Positions 29,250 to 38,458 of a stretch of DNA of 64,000 nt are shown piece after piece. The notes under the pieces were generated by a model, which saw only the letters and a list, made by a program, of their open reading frames with translations, was not told the DNA's origin and made no database searches. Within the stretch, counting starts at the first letter, position 1, and each line of letters begins with the position of its first letter. The position numbers and the translations under genes are program-made. The DNA comes from Flavobacterium cauense R2A-7 (GTDB lineage: Bacteria > Bacteroidota > Bacteroidia > Flavobacteriales > Flavobacteriaceae), in the NCBI RefSeq assembly GCF_000498475.1, contig NZ_AVBI01000012.1:372001-436000 (forward strand). The letters run 5' to 3'.

Positions 29250-29866
29250 TACTTCTGAATGATTACGTAAGAGTTTTTGCATCCAGGAATCGCTCCTTTA
29301 ACAACAAGTAAGTTCTTTTCAGCAACTACTTTTAAAACTCTAAGGTTTTGAACTGTTACATTATCTCCTCCCATTCTTCCAGCCATACGCATTCCTTTGA
29401 ATACTCTAGACGGATAAGATGAAGCTCCAACAGAACCCGGCGCTCTTAAACGGTTGTGCTGACCATGAGTAGCTTGTCCAACACCACCAAAACCGTGACG
29501 TTTAACAACCCCTTGGAAACCTTTACCTTTAGATACACCTTGTACATCTACAAATTCCCCTTCTTCAAAAAGCTCTACAGTGATAACATCACCTAGCTTA
29601 TGTTCTGTTACATAATTCTGGAATTCAACGACTTTCTTTTTTGCAGAAGTACCGGCTTTCTTGAAGTGACCTAAGTCAGCTTTAGTAGCATGTTTTTCTG
29701 TTTTGTCATCGAAACCAAGTTGTAACGCTTCATACCCGTCAACCTCATTGGTTCTGACTTGGGTAACGACACACGGACCTGCTTCAATTACAGTACAAGG
29801 AATGTTTTTCCCGTTCTCATCGAAGATACTAGTCATGCCGATTTTTTTTCCAATTAACCCAGACAT
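29249..29866 (-). CDS. rplC: 50S ribosomal protein L3
   Basis: A 205-residue early-assembly protein. [34 protein letters not shown] and the glutamine-containing loop [29 protein letters not shown] are characteristic. It is the first gene after a 110-bp gap that carries a strong promoter and a perfect palindrome, so the S10-type segment can be transcribed separately from the rpsL-rpsJ segment. Confidence 0.99.
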   Translation of the reverse strand: MSGLIGKKIGMTSIFDENGKNIPCTVIEAGPCVVTQVRTNEVDGYEALQLGFDDKTEKHATKADLGHFKKAGTSAKKKVVEFQNYVTEHKLGDVITVELFEEGEFVDVQGVSKGKGFQGVVKRHGFGGVGQATHGQHNRLRAPGSVGASSYPSRVFKGMRMAGRMGGDNVTVQNLRVLKVVAEKNLLVVKGAIPGCKNSYVIIQK

Positions 29867-29913
29867 ATAAAACTAATTATTAATTACTAATTAAAATATT
29901 TTTTTAGAGTGCG

Positions 29914-29943
29914 CAAAAGTAGGCATTAAGTTTTGAATAACAA
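29914..29943 (-). promoter_or_regulatory. promoter of the rplC-led operon (TTG-N19-TACTTTTG)
   Basis: Minus-strand TTG at 29943-29941, exactly 19 bases, then TACTTTTG at 29921-29914, a full match to the Bacteroidetes -33/-7 consensus. About 47 AT-rich bases follow before the rplC ATG. Confidence 0.75.
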
Positions 29944-29954
29944 AACTTAATGCC
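29922..29954. promoter_or_regulatory. perfect 14-bp palindrome in the rpsJ-rplC gap
   Basis: GGCATTAAGTTTTG and CAAAACTTAATGCC flank a 5-base loop (29936-29940). One arm carries the -33 TTG and the palindrome ends one base before the -7 box. It may terminate the rpsL-rpsJ transcript (only a short T stretch follows), act as an operator, or both. Confidence 0.7.
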
Positions 29955-29976
29955 CAATTACTTTTTAGTGTGATAC

Positions 29977-30282
29977 TTATACTTTGATCTCTACTTCTAC
30001 CCCACTTGGCAACTCTAATTTCATTAGAGCGTCAATTGTTTTTGAAGAAGATGAGTAGATATCTAATAATCTCTTGTATGAACTCACTTCAAATTGCTCT
30101 CTTGATTTTTTGTTTACGTGCGGAGAACGCAATACAGTGAAAATCTTTTTATGCGTTGGTAATGGAATTGGTCCTGTTACTACCGCACCTGTACTTTTTA
30201 CAGTTTTTACAATCTTCTCAGCTGATTTATCAACCAACATGTGATCGTAAGACTTTAATTTTATTCTGATTTTTTGACTCAT
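29977..30282 (-). CDS. rpsJ: 30S ribosomal protein S10
   Basis: A 101-residue head protein. [22 protein letters not shown] and [29 protein letters not shown] motifs are clear. It ends the rpsL-rpsG-fusA-rpsJ segment and lies 11 bp after fusA, with tuf absent from its usual place in other phyla. Confidence 0.99.
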   Translation of the reverse strand: MSQKIRIKLKSYDHMLVDKSAEKIVKTVKSTGAVVTGPIPLPTHKKIFTVLRSPHVNKKSREQFEVSSYKRLLDIYSSSSKTIDALMKLELPSGVEVEIKV

Positions 30283-30293
30283 TTTCTTAAAAA

Positions 30294-32450
30294 TTAAGCG
30301 TTACCTTTTGCTTTCTTGATTACTTCTTCTGAAATGTTAGATGGAGTTTGCTCGTAGTGAGAGAATTCCATTGTAGAAGTCGCACGACCTGAAGATAAAG
30401 TTCTTAAAGTTGTAACATACCCAAACATTTCTGATAATGGCACATTAGCCTTAATAGTTTTAGCACCATTTCTGTCACCCATATCATTTACCTGACCACG
30501 ACGACGGTTTAAGTCACCTACGATATCCCCCATATTTTCTTCTGGAGTAATCACTTCAATTTTCATGATTGGCTCAAGGATTACAGCTCCTGCAGCTTTC
30601 GCTACTTCTTTATAACCCATTTTAGCTGCTAATTCAAAAGAAAGCGCATCAGAATCCACAGGGTGGAAAGATCCGTCCAACAAAGTAACTTTTAAACTAT
30701 CTACAGTATATCCGGCTAAAGGCCCTGTTTTCATAGCTTCTTTGAAACCTTTTTCAACAGCTGGAATATATTCCTTAGGAACGTTTCCACCTTTTACTTC
30801 ATTTACGAATTGCAATCCTACAGCTGGTTTTCCATCCACTTCATCAGCCGGCTCTAAACGGAAAACGATATCCCCGAATTTACCACGACCACCAGATTGT
30901 TTTTTATAAGTCTCTCTGTGTTGTGCTGCTTTTGTGAAAGCTTCTTTATACTCCACTTGAGGCTCACCTTGGTTTACTTCAACTTTGAATTCACGCTTCA
31001 TACGATCTACCAAGATATCCAAGTGAAGCTCACCCATACCAGAGATAATCGTTTGACCTGAAGCCTCATCGGTTCTAACCGTAAACGTAGGATCTTCTTC
31101 AGCCAATTTCGCTAAAGCCATACCCATTTTATCTACGTCAGCTTTTGTTTTAGGCTCAATCGCGATACCAATTACCGGATCAGGGAATTTCATTGACTCA
31201 AGAATGATTGGTGCTTTTTCATCACACAATGTATCTCCAGTTTTGATATCCTTAAATCCTACAGCCGCTCCAATATCTCCAGCTTCAATATATTCGATTG
31301 GATTTTGTTTGTTCGCGTGCATTTGGTAAATACGAGAGATACGCTCTTTGTTTCCAGAACGAGTGTTCAAAACATAAGAACCTGCATCTAAACGTCCAGA
31401 GTAAGCACGGAAGAATGCTAAACGACCAACATAAGGGTCAGTAGCAATTTTAAACGCTAAAGCCGCGAAAGGCTCTTTTACATCCGGACGACGTAAAATT
31501 TTAGTTTGATCTTCTTCTAATAATTCAGCATCATCAGGGTGAATACCTTGAATACCTTCTTTATCCAAAGGAGATGGTAAATATTTACAAACTGCATCTA
31601 ACATGAACTGAACTCCTTTGTTTTTGAAAGAAGATCCACAAATCATTGGAATGATTGCCATGTCGATTGTAGCAGCACGTAATGCATTGTTGATTTCTTC
31701 CTCAGTAATTGAGTTTTCATCTTCCATGTATTTGTCAAGTAGATTTTCATCATACTCAGCAACCGCTTCGATTAATGCAGAACGGAATTCTTTAACTTCC
31801 GCTACCATATCAGCAGGGATGTCAACAATATCAAAAGTAGCTCCTTGTGTAGCATCATGCCATACGATAGCTTGATTTTTCACTAAATCCACTACTCCTT
31901 TAAAGTCATTTTCTTCACCGATTGGTAATGTGATTGCAACAGCATTAGACTTTAACATGTCTCTAACTTGCTGACATACGTTCAAGAAGTTAGAACCCTG
32001 ACGGTCCATTTTGTTTACGAATCCCATACGAGGCACTCTATATTGATCAGCAAGTCTCCAGTTAGTTTCTGATTGAGGCTCAACACCATCAACAGCAGAA
32101 AATAAGAAAACCAAACCATCCAATACACGTAACGAACGGTTTACCTCTACGGTAAAGTCAACGTGTCCTGGGGTATCGATAATATTAAAGTGGTACGGTT
32201 TAGATTCAGGCAATACTTTGCCTTGCTCTGTTGGGAAATTCCACTCACAAGTTGTAGCAGCAGAAGTAATGGTAATACCTCTTTCTTGCTCTTGTGCCAT
32301 CCAGTCCATTGTTGCAGCACCATCGTGTACTTCACCAATTTTGTGTGATTTTCCAGTATAAAACAAGATACGCTCTGTTGTTGTTGTTTTACCAGCATCA
32401 ATGTGAGCAGCAATCCCGATGTTTCTTGTGTATTTTAAATCTCTAGCCAT
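30294..32450 (-). CDS. fusA: elongation factor G
   Basis: A 718-residue translocase GTPase. G1 [20 protein letters not shown] near residue 15, switch region [12 protein letters not shown]3 DTPGHVDF and G4 NKMD are all present. Domains II to V follow, with GMGELHLDI and the domain [14 protein letters not shown] loop. It lies between rpsG and rpsJ, the str-operon position. Confidence 0.99.
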   Translation of the reverse strand: MARDLKYTRNIGIAAHIDAGKTTTTERILFYTGKSHKIGEVHDGAATMDWMAQEQERGITITSAATTCEWNFPTEQGKVLPESKPYHFNIIDTPGHVDFTVEVNRSLRVLDGLVFLFSAVDGVEPQSETNWRLADQYRVPRMGFVNKMDRQGSNFLNVCQQVRDMLKSNAVAITLPIGEENDFKGVVDLVKNQAIVWHDATQGATFDIVDIPADMVAEVKEFRSALIEAVAEYDENLLDKYMEDENSITEEEINNALRAATIDMAIIPMICGSSFKNKGVQFMLDAVCKYLPSPLDKEGIQGIHPDDAELLEEDQTKILRRPDVKEPFAALAFKIATDPYVGRLAFFRAYSGRLDAGSYVLNTRSGNKERISRIYQMHANKQNPIEYIEAGDIGAAVGFKDIKTGDTLCDEKAPIILESMKFPDPVIGIAIEPKTKADVDKMGMALAKLAEEDPTFTVRTDEASGQTIISGMGELHLDILVDRMKREFKVEVNQGEPQVEYKEAFTKAAQHRETYKKQSGGRGKFGDIVFRLEPADEVDGKPAVGLQFVNEVKGGNVPKEYIPAVEKGFKEAMKTGPLAGYTVDSLKVTLLDGSFHPVDSDALSFELAAKMGYKEVAKAAGAVILEPIMKIEVITPEENMGDIVGDLNRRRGQVNDMGDRNGAKTIKANVPLSEMFGYVTTLRTLSSGRATSTMEFSHYEQTPSNISEEVIKKAKGNA

Positions 32451-32460
32451 TTCTTATGAA

Positions 32461-32937
32461 TTAAAATCTAAAGTGAGAGAATGCTTTGTTAGCTTCTGCC
32501 ATTTTGTGAGTATCCATTCTTTTCTTAACAGCAGCACCCTCTTCTTTAGCCGCAGCTAAGATTTCAGACGCCAATTTGCCTGCCATTGATTTTTCGTTTC
32601 TTCTTCTTGCATAAAGAATCATCCATTTCATCGCCATAGAGATTTTTCTGTCCGGACGAATTTGCATTGGAATCTGGAATGTAGCTCCACCCACACGACG
32701 GGAACGAACTTCTACGTGAGGCATAACATTTGTTAATGCATCTTTCCAGATTTCTAATGATGATTTTTCAGCATCTTGCTTTTTAGCTTCTACGATGTCA
32801 ATTGCATCATAAAATACTTTGAAAGCTGTTGATTTTTTACCATCCCACATTAAGTTGTTTACAAAACGCGTTACCAATTGATCATTAAATCTTGGATCTG
32901 GTAAAAGAGGTCTTTTTTTGGCCTGTCTTTTTCTCAT
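32461..32937 (-). CDS. rpsG: 30S ribosomal protein S7
   Basis: A 158-residue head-nucleating protein at the E site. [41 protein letters not shown] and the C-terminal [20 protein letters not shown] fit the family. Confidence 0.99.
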   Translation of the reverse strand: MRKRQAKKRPLLPDPRFNDQLVTRFVNNLMWDGKKSTAFKVFYDAIDIVEAKKQDAEKSSLEIWKDALTNVMPHVEVRSRRVGGATFQIPMQIRPDRKISMAMKWMILYARRRNEKSMAGKLASEILAAAKEEGAAVKKRMDTHKMAEANKAFSHFRF

Positions 32938-32961
32938 GTCTTTTTCTTAAAAGTTTTTAAA

Positions 32962-33345
32962 TTACTTTTTAGCTTCTTTAGGGCGTTTAGCACCGTACTT
33001 AGATCTTCTTTGCGTTCTTCCTGCAACCCCTGACGTGTCAAGCGCTCCACGAACGATATGATATCTAACACCTGGTAAATCTTTTACCCTTCCGCCTCGC
33101 ACTAATACTATCGAGTGCTCTTGTAAATTGTGTCCTTCACCTGGGATGTAAGCATTTACCTCGTTACCATTTGTCAAACGCACACGCGCAACTTTACGCA
33201 TTGCCGAGTTTGGTTTTTTTGGTGTAGTAGTGTAAACACGCGTACAAACCCCTCTTCTTTGAGGACAAGAATCTAAAGCAACCGATTTACTCTTCTTAGT
33301 GATCTGAGTTCTTCCTGTTCTTACTAATTGTTGAATTGTTGGCAT
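32962..33345 (-). CDS. rpsL: 30S ribosomal protein S12
   Basis: A 127-residue decoding-centre protein and first gene of the ribosomal block. [19 protein letters not shown] and [14 protein letters not shown] contain the lysines whose substitution gives streptomycin resistance in other bacteria; both are wild type. A full-consensus promoter lies 54 bases upstream. Confidence 0.99.
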
Positions 33346-33398
33346 AATTAAATACTAAAAATTTCTTATTTTTAAATTTCCCGCTTTTTACGGGGTTG

Positions 33399-33428
33399 CA
33401 AATGTAGAAATTAATTTCGAGAAAACAA
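33399..33428 (-). promoter_or_regulatory. promoter of the ribosomal block before rpsL (TTG-N19-TACATTTG)
   Basis: Minus-strand TTG at 33428-33426, 19-base spacer, TACATTTG at 33406-33399. The predicted leader of about 50 bases holds a small CCCG/CGGG hairpin at 33380-33395. Confidence 0.75.
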
Positions 33429-33526
33429 ACCATAAATCATTAATTTTCAACTACATTAATCAACACATCGCCTAACGATACTTTTTTCTGTTTTTTACGT
33501 TATTTTTACCGAAACAAATCCGGCTT

Positions 33527-35191
33527 TTGAAAAATTTCTTTCCCTTACTATTCCTTTTTAGTTGTTGCTTTTCCGCAAAAGCACAAAACCTGCATTTAAA
33601 ACTGGAAGGCATTTCATCTGAAGAGACCAATATTATCGACAGCATCGGATACAAAAAACAACACGAGAACGCCAAATCCATACTCGCAGAAACCGATAAT
33701 TTTTCAGTATTGCTTTTTAAAAAAGGATATCTGGAAAGCCAACTGCTAAATCAGAAGAAAGTCAACGACAGCACGTTTGTCTTTTATTATTCCGTCGGAA
33801 AACAAACCAACTTTATACATATATATATAGGTACACTTTCCGAAGAAGAAAAAAAACTGCTTGAATTCAATTCCGACACGATAAAACTCCAAACTTCGCA
33901 GGTAGAAAATTTCATGAACTCCAATTTAGCCAAACTGGAACAAAAAGGCTATTCCCTAAGCGAACTGCAATTGGTAAATCATAAAAAAGATGGCAATCGT
34001 TTTTCGGCAGCATTAAAACTGAAAACCGAAAAGAAACGCAACCTGAACGACATCGTAATCGTAGGCTACACCAAATTTCCGGAAGGCATCCGTAGAAACA
34101 TTGCCAAACAATACCGAAAACGTGCTTTTAATCAGGAGAATCTTAAGCAACTGAACAGCAATTTCAAATCGCTTCCGTTTGTCAATCAAATCAAATATCC
34201 AGAAATCCTGTTTACCAAAGACAGCACAAAAGTATATGTCTATCTCGAAAAAACGCGCGCCAACCGATTCGATGGTTTTATTGGTTTTGCCAACGAAGAA
34301 AATGCCGGCATCCGTTTTAACGGTTATCTCGACCTGCTTTTGAACAACGCCCTGAACACCGGAGAAAAAGTAAATCTGTATTGGAAAAGCGACGGCAAGA
34401 AACAAACTACCTTTAACATCGGGGCAGAACTGCCTTATATTTTCAAAAGTCCGCTGGGCATCAAAGCGAATTTAAAAATTTTCAAACAGGACAGTACGTT
34501 CCAAAACACGACAACCGATTTAAATCTCGGCTATTATTTCAGTTACAATTCCAAAGTATATCTGGGGTATCAGTCCGCGGAATCGGTCGACATCCAAAAA
34601 TCAAACAATGCATTTATCAGCAGTTATTCCAATTCGTTTTGGACAACTTCCTACGAGTTCACCGATTACAATATCGATGATTTCCTTTTCCGGGAAAAAA
34701 CAAGTCTGTTTCTAAAATTCGGCATCGGAAACCGAAAATCGAAAATCGAAACCAACAGTCAGTATTTCGTCCAACTCAACGCTCATCATAACTTCTATCT
34801 GAACAAAAAAAACAGCATCGCAGTAAAAAATCAGAGTTTTTACCTGCAAAGCGACAATTACATCATTAATGAATTGTACCGTTTCGGAGGCATCAATTCC
34901 ATTCGGGGCTTCAGTGAAAATAGTTTGCAAGCGAGTTTATTTTCCGGCATCATGGCCGAATACCGCTACACTTTATCGCCCAGCATGTACGTGCACACCA
35001 TTACCGATTACGGCTATTTTCAGGACAAATCCTCCAATTTAAAAGACAATCTACTCGGACTCGGTTTCGGCTTCGGAATGCTGACTAAAAATGGCTTGTT
35101 CAATTTAATTTACGCCAACGGAAGTACCGGTGAGCAGGCCATAAAACTTTCCAATTCGATAGTTCACATCAGCTTTAAAACCAATTTTTAA
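33527..35191 (+). CDS. Omp85/BamA-like outer-membrane protein
   Basis: A 554-residue protein with a signal peptide (MKNFFPLLFLFSCCFSAKAQ). An N-terminal part to about 210 contains POTRA-like alpha/beta units, and a C-terminal beta-barrel part is rich in alternating aromatic and polar residues. FGGINSIRGFSENS near residue 450 matches the lid-lock RGF motif of Omp85 proteins, and the chain ends in an aromatic-rich strand finishing with Phe. It is too short for BamA (two POTRA-like units at most), so another Omp85 role such as TamA-like or surface-antigen assembly is likely. The start is TTG; no ATG gives a signal peptide. Confidence 0.83.
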   Translation: MKNFFPLLFLFSCCFSAKAQNLHLKLEGISSEETNIIDSIGYKKQHENAKSILAETDNFSVLLFKKGYLESQLLNQKKVNDSTFVFYYSVGKQTNFIHIYIGTLSEEEKKLLEFNSDTIKLQTSQVENFMNSNLAKLEQKGYSLSELQLVNHKKDGNRFSAALKLKTEKKRNLNDIVIVGYTKFPEGIRRNIAKQYRKRAFNQENLKQLNSNFKSLPFVNQIKYPEILFTKDSTKVYVYLEKTRANRFDGFIGFANEENAGIRFNGYLDLLLNNALNTGEKVNLYWKSDGKKQTTFNIGAELPYIFKSPLGIKANLKIFKQDSTFQNTTTDLNLGYYFSYNSKVYLGYQSAESVDIQKSNNAFISSYSNSFWTTSYEFTDYNIDDFLFREKTSLFLKFGIGNRKSKIETNSQYFVQLNAHHNFYLNKKNSIAVKNQSFYLQSDNYIINELYRFGGINSIRGFSENSLQASLFSGIMAEYRYTLSPSMYVHTITDYGYFQDKSSNLKDNLLGLGFGFGMLTKNGLFNLIYANGSTGEQAIKLSNSIVHISFKTNF

Positions 35192-35282
35192 ATTGGATTT
35201 CTAAATCATTGGATTATTGGATTATTAGAAAAGCACTACATAAATCTAAAAATCCAAAAATCTGGCAATCTAACAATCTAAC
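35192..35282 (+). repeat. two inverted arrays of 8-bp repeats before rlmB
   Basis: Array one (35192-35231) is five octamers of the ATTGGATT type; array two (35242-35281) is five octamers of the AATCTAAC/AAATCCAA type, roughly the reverse complement of the first. The ten-base gap between lets the pair fold into a long imperfect hairpin just upstream of the rlmB promoter box. Confidence 0.75.
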
Positions 35283-35289
35283 TTTACAT

Positions 35290-35297
35290 TATCTTTG
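35290..35297 (+). promoter_or_regulatory. -7 box (TATCTTTG) of rlmB, four bases from the ATG
   Basis: Perfect TAnnTTTG ending four bases before the rlmB ATG at 35302, so the transcript is expected to be leaderless. It also excludes the longer open frame starting at 35209. Confidence 0.55.
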
Positions 35298-35301
35298 CAA
35301 A

Positions 35302-36036
35302 ATGGAAAAAGAACACCTAATATTCGGAATCAGAGCCATCATTGAGGCTATAAACGCAGGAAAAGAAGTTGACAAAGTTTTTATTCAGAAAGACGCACAA
35401 GGCGATTTGATGCAGGATTTGATGAAAACGATGAAAAAAAACAGCATCAATTTCTCCTATGTTCCCGTAGAAAAATTAAACCGATTAACCTCCAATAATC
35501 ACCAAGGTGCCGTGGCTACCATTGCTCCTATTTCCTTCGTTTCGCTGGAAACTTTAGTAGAAAGCGTAATGGAAAGCGGTAAAAAACCATTGTTCCTGAT
35601 TTTAGACCAATTGTCCGACGCCCGTAATTTCGGCGCCATCATCAGAACTGCCGAATGTACCGGTGTTGACGGAATCATTGTTCAAAAACAAGGTTCGGCT
35701 CCCGTAAACGGCGACACGGTTAAAACCTCTGCCGGAGCGGTTTTCAACGTGCCGATTTGCAAAGTGGATCATATTAAGGATGCGATTTTCTACCTTCAGG
35801 GTTCGGGAATCAAAACCGTGGCCGCCACCGAAAAAACAGAACAAAACATTTACGATATCGATTTCAGCGAACCCGTTGCCATCATTATGGGAAGCGAAGA
35901 CCGCGGTGTGAATCCGTCCGTGTTGAAAATCGTTGACGAAAAAGCGAAGTTACCAATGTTTGGGACAATCGGATCCCTGAATGTTTCTGTGGCTTGTGGC
36001 GCGTTTTTATACGAAACAATCCGTCAGCGAAGTTAA
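35302..36036 (+). CDS. rlmB: 23S rRNA (guanosine-2'-O-)-methyltransferase RlmB (TrmH/SpoU family)
   Basis: A 244-residue SpoU-type methyltransferase acting on 23S rRNA (G2251 in E. coli). An N-terminal substrate-binding domain (IFGIRAIIEAINAGKEVDKVFIQ) is followed by the knotted domain with motif 1 LDQLSDARNFGAIIRTAE, motif 2 IIMGSEDRGV and motif 3 IGSLNVSVACGAFLYE. Upstream in-frame codons lie in repeat DNA and are rejected. A terminator follows directly. Confidence 0.95.
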   Translation: MEKEHLIFGIRAIIEAINAGKEVDKVFIQKDAQGDLMQDLMKTMKKNSINFSYVPVEKLNRLTSNNHQGAVATIAPISFVSLETLVESVMESGKKPLFLILDQLSDARNFGAIIRTAECTGVDGIIVQKQGSAPVNGDTVKTSAGAVFNVPICKVDHIKDAIFYLQGSGIKTVAATEKTEQNIYDIDFSEPVAIIMGSEDRGVNPSVLKIVDEKAKLPMFGTIGSLNVSVACGAFLYETIRQRS

Positions 36037-36060
36037 TCTCGAAATAATAAAAGAATTAGA

Positions 36061-36091
36061 AAAGTCCGAAGCGAAAGTTTCGGGCTTTTTT
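36061..36091 (+). terminator. rho-independent terminator of rlmB
   Basis: Stem AAGTCCGAA (36062-36070) / TTCGGGCTT (36079-36087) with a 8-base loop and a T run. Confidence 0.85.
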
Positions 36092-36101
36092 ATGGACGTC
36101 T

Positions 36102-36162
36102 TTCCCGCTATCCCTCCAAGTCCTTCACTACGTTTCGGAACTTTCCGTCCTATCGGGGCTAG
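36102..36162 (-). ncRNA. structured intergenic element, copy 2, overlapping the rhomboid gene end
   Basis: Read on the minus strand it begins AGCCCCGATAGGACGG and ends GGGATAGCGGGAA, with CCCG/CGGG as outer stem and AAGTTCC/GGACTT as an inner stem. It has the same ends as the copies at 16087, 37041 and 54844. Its first 35 bases encode the last residues and the stop of the rhomboid gene. Confidence 0.65.
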
Positions 36163-36925
36163 TTGGGGTTCCATTTTCTTCTTTGGACTCCGTTATAAAA
36201 TACACCACCGGCAAATTGGAAATGAAATACGAAAACTGTTCTGCAATTGGTTCCGGTTTGGGCGCGGGTACAAAATTCCCGTTGTCATCAAAATGTTTCA
36301 TAAACGGATCCTGACTCGGGTCGAAGTCAGGTTGTTCCCACTCGTATTTAATCGGTTTCTGATAATCCTGCGTTTTTACAAAATACGACAATAAAAATCC
36401 GGTGATGAATCCCGCCAAATGCCCTTCCCAGGAAACATTCACTTCCGGACCCGGAAAAAGATACCACACCGTTCCACCATACAACACCACAATCGTGAGC
36501 GACAACGCCACCAAACGATAATACCCCGACTGCATTCCCTTAAAAAACATAAAACTCACCAATACGTAAATCAACCCACTGGCGCCGATGTGCATGCTTT
36601 CCCGCCCAATCAGCCATGTGCCGAATCCCGACATCAGAATACCCAAAACCAAAACCTGCAGACTCTGTTCGTGGTAAAAATAGCGCAAAGCCATTACCAA
36701 CAAAAAAATCGGAATGGAATTATTGTAAATATGCTGCAAATCACCATGCAGGAACGGACTGAAAACAATCCCTTTCATCCCCGATAACGTTCTCGGATAA
36801 ATTCCGAAATCATACAAACTCATCTTAAAACGGATTTCAAACCAAAAAACCACCCATATTGCCAAAAGAAACAATAACGGCCAGACAATCACGGAAGTCG
36901 AAAATTTAAAATCGGTTTCTTTCAT
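36128..36925 (-). CDS. rhomboid-family intramembrane serine protease
   Basis: A 265-residue polytopic protease that cleaves membrane-anchored substrates. Catalytic Ser116 is in GASG and His169 in WEGHLAGF; the HN motif (HGDLQHIYNN) lies at 61-69. About seven hydrophobic segments are seen, with a cytosolic extension after residue 185. The last 12 or so residues (SPDRTESSET end) and the TAG stop come from a repeated intergenic element, so the native C-terminus has been replaced or extended. An upstream ATG at 36970 would add 15 residues; 36925 is preferred. Confidence 0.9.
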   Translation of the reverse strand: MKETDFKFSTSVIVWPLLFLLAIWVVFWFEIRFKMSLYDFGIYPRTLSGMKGIVFSPFLHGDLQHIYNNSIPIFLLVMALRYFYHEQSLQVLVLGILMSGFGTWLIGRESMHIGASGLIYVLVSFMFFKGMQSGYYRLVALSLTIVVLYGGTVWYLFPGPEVNVSWEGHLAGFITGFLLSYFVKTQDYQKPIKYEWEQPDFDPSQDPFMKHFDDNGNFVPAPKPEPIAEQFSYFISNLPVVYFITESKEENGTPTSPDRTESSET

Positions 36926-37040
36926 AAGTAGAATTTGACGAAATGCTATCAAAAATAAATCCAAAACCAATTTAATGAAGTTTTGTCACTTCTTAACGAC
37001 AAATATCAGAAACAGGGCGTCATTTTACCACAATTCCCAT

Positions 37041-37116
37041 AGCCCAGATCGCAACGGCATCCTTTTTATCCAACTTTTTCTGTTGGATAAAAAGATATAG
37101 TGTAGAGCTGGATTAG
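37041..37116 (+). ncRNA. structured intergenic element, copy 3 (longest clean hairpin)
   Basis: AGCCCAGAT at the left and AGCTGGATTAGC at the right, outer stem CCAG (37044-37047) with CTGG (37108-37111). In the middle a perfect 13-bp stem CTTTTTATCCAAC / GTTGGATAAAAAG (37062-37074 and 37082-37094) closes a 7-base loop. It lies between the divergent rhomboid and rarA genes, ending 17 bases before a TATTTTTA box that precedes rarA. Confidence 0.7.
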
Positions 37117-37145
37117 CTTCACATAAAAATAGTATTTTTACACCT

Positions 37146-38423
37146 ATGGAAGCACCTTTAGCCGAACGCATTCGTCCGCAGCATTTATCGGAATACATCA
37201 GTCAGTCGCATTTAGTGGGAGAACAGGGTTCACTGACCCATCAGATTGCCCGTGGCATTATCCCATCTCTTATTTTATGGGGGCCTCCTGGAACCGGAAA
37301 AACCACGCTGGCACAGATTATGGCACAGGAAAGCAAGCGGCCGTTTTATACTTTGAGCGCCATTAACTCCGGCGTGAAAGACATTCGTGAAGTTATTGAC
37401 AAAGCCAAACAAAGCGGCGGATTGTTCACGGCAAAAAACCCTATTTTATTTATCGACGAGATCCATCGTTTCAGCAAATCGCAACAGGATTCCTTACTGG
37501 CAGCGGTAGAAAAAGGATGGGTAACGCTAATTGGTGCAACAACCGAGAATCCGAGTTTTGAAGTCATTCCCGCTTTATTGTCAAGATGTCAGGTGTACAT
37601 CCTGAATGCGTTTTCAAAAGACGATTTAGAAGCGTTACTGCACAGGGCAATCGAAACCGATGTAATTCTTAAAACGAAAGACATCCAACTCAAGGAAACC
37701 GAAGCTTTGTTACGCCTTTCCGGGGGCGATGGTCGAAAACTGCTGAACATTTTCGAATTGATTGTGAATGCTTCCGATTCAGAAACCATTGAAATCACCA
37801 ATGAAAAAGTGATGCAATTGGTGCAGAAAAACACGGTGTTGTACGACAAAACCGGTGAACAGCATTATGATATCGTATCGGCGTTTATAAAATCCATCCG
37901 CGGCAGCGACCCGAATGGTGCGGTGTATTGGCTGGCCCGAATGATTGAAGGTGGCGAAGACGTGAAATTCATCGCCAGAAGAATGTTGATTTTGGCTTCG
38001 GAAGATATCGGAAACGCTAACCCAACGGCTTTAATTATGGCGAACAATACCTTTCAGGCCGTAACCACCATCGGCTATCCGGAAAGCAGAATAATTTTGA
38101 GTCAGTGCGCGGTTTATTTGGCAACTTCTGCCAAGAGTAATGCAAGTTACATGGCCATTGGAAAAGCACAGCAAATCGTAAAACAAACCGGCGATTTACC
38201 GGTGCCGCTACATTTGCGCAATGCGCCTACAAAACTCATGAAAGAATTAGGGTATGGGGACGAATACAAATACGCGCACGATTACGCTAACAATTTTGCC
38301 GAACAGGAATTTTTACCCGATGAACTATCCAATACAAAATTATATGATCCTGGAAATAATGCCCGAGAACGCGAATTGCGTCAGTTTTTAAAAAACCGCT
38401 GGGAAGACAAATATGGTTATTAA
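37146..38423 (+). CDS. rarA: replication-associated recombination protein A (RarA/MgsA)
   Basis: A 425-residue clamp-loader-like AAA+ ATPase that acts at stalled forks. Walker A WGPPGTGKTTLA at about 45-56, Walker B LFIDEIHRF, sensor 1 GATTENPSF and the C-terminal MgsA domain (DIGNANPTALIMANN, VPLHLRNAPTKLMKELGYG) are complete. A box TATTTTTA, one mismatch from consensus, ends five bases before the ATG. It terminates in a perfect hairpin shared with the convergent gene. Confidence 0.96.
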   Translation: MEAPLAERIRPQHLSEYISQSHLVGEQGSLTHQIARGIIPSLILWGPPGTGKTTLAQIMAQESKRPFYTLSAINSGVKDIREVIDKAKQSGGLFTAKNPILFIDEIHRFSKSQQDSLLAAVEKGWVTLIGATTENPSFEVIPALLSRCQVYILNAFSKDDLEALLHRAIETDVILKTKDIQLKETEALLRLSGGDGRKLLNIFELIVNASDSETIEITNEKVMQLVQKNTVLYDKTGEQHYDIVSAFIKSIRGSDPNGAVYWLARMIEGGEDVKFIARRMLILASEDIGNANPTALIMANNTFQAVTTIGYPESRIILSQCAVYLATSAKSNASYMAIGKAQQIVKQTGDLPVPLHLRNAPTKLMKELGYGDEYKYAHDYANNFAEQEFLPDELSNTKLYDPGNNARERELRQFLKNRWEDKYGY

Positions 38424-38458
38424 AAAAAATGGAGATTAAAATTTAATCTCCATTTTTT
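38424..38458. terminator. bidirectional terminator overlapping the end of the convergent gene
   Basis: GGAGATTAAA / TTTAATCTCC (38431-38440 and 38442-38451) flanked by A- and T-runs. The stop codon and last codons of the minus-strand gene lie inside the hairpin. Confidence 0.85.

Noticed and set aside
32147..32413. Minus-strand 88-codon frame within fusA
   Set aside because: Out-of-frame shadow of EF-G coding sequence.
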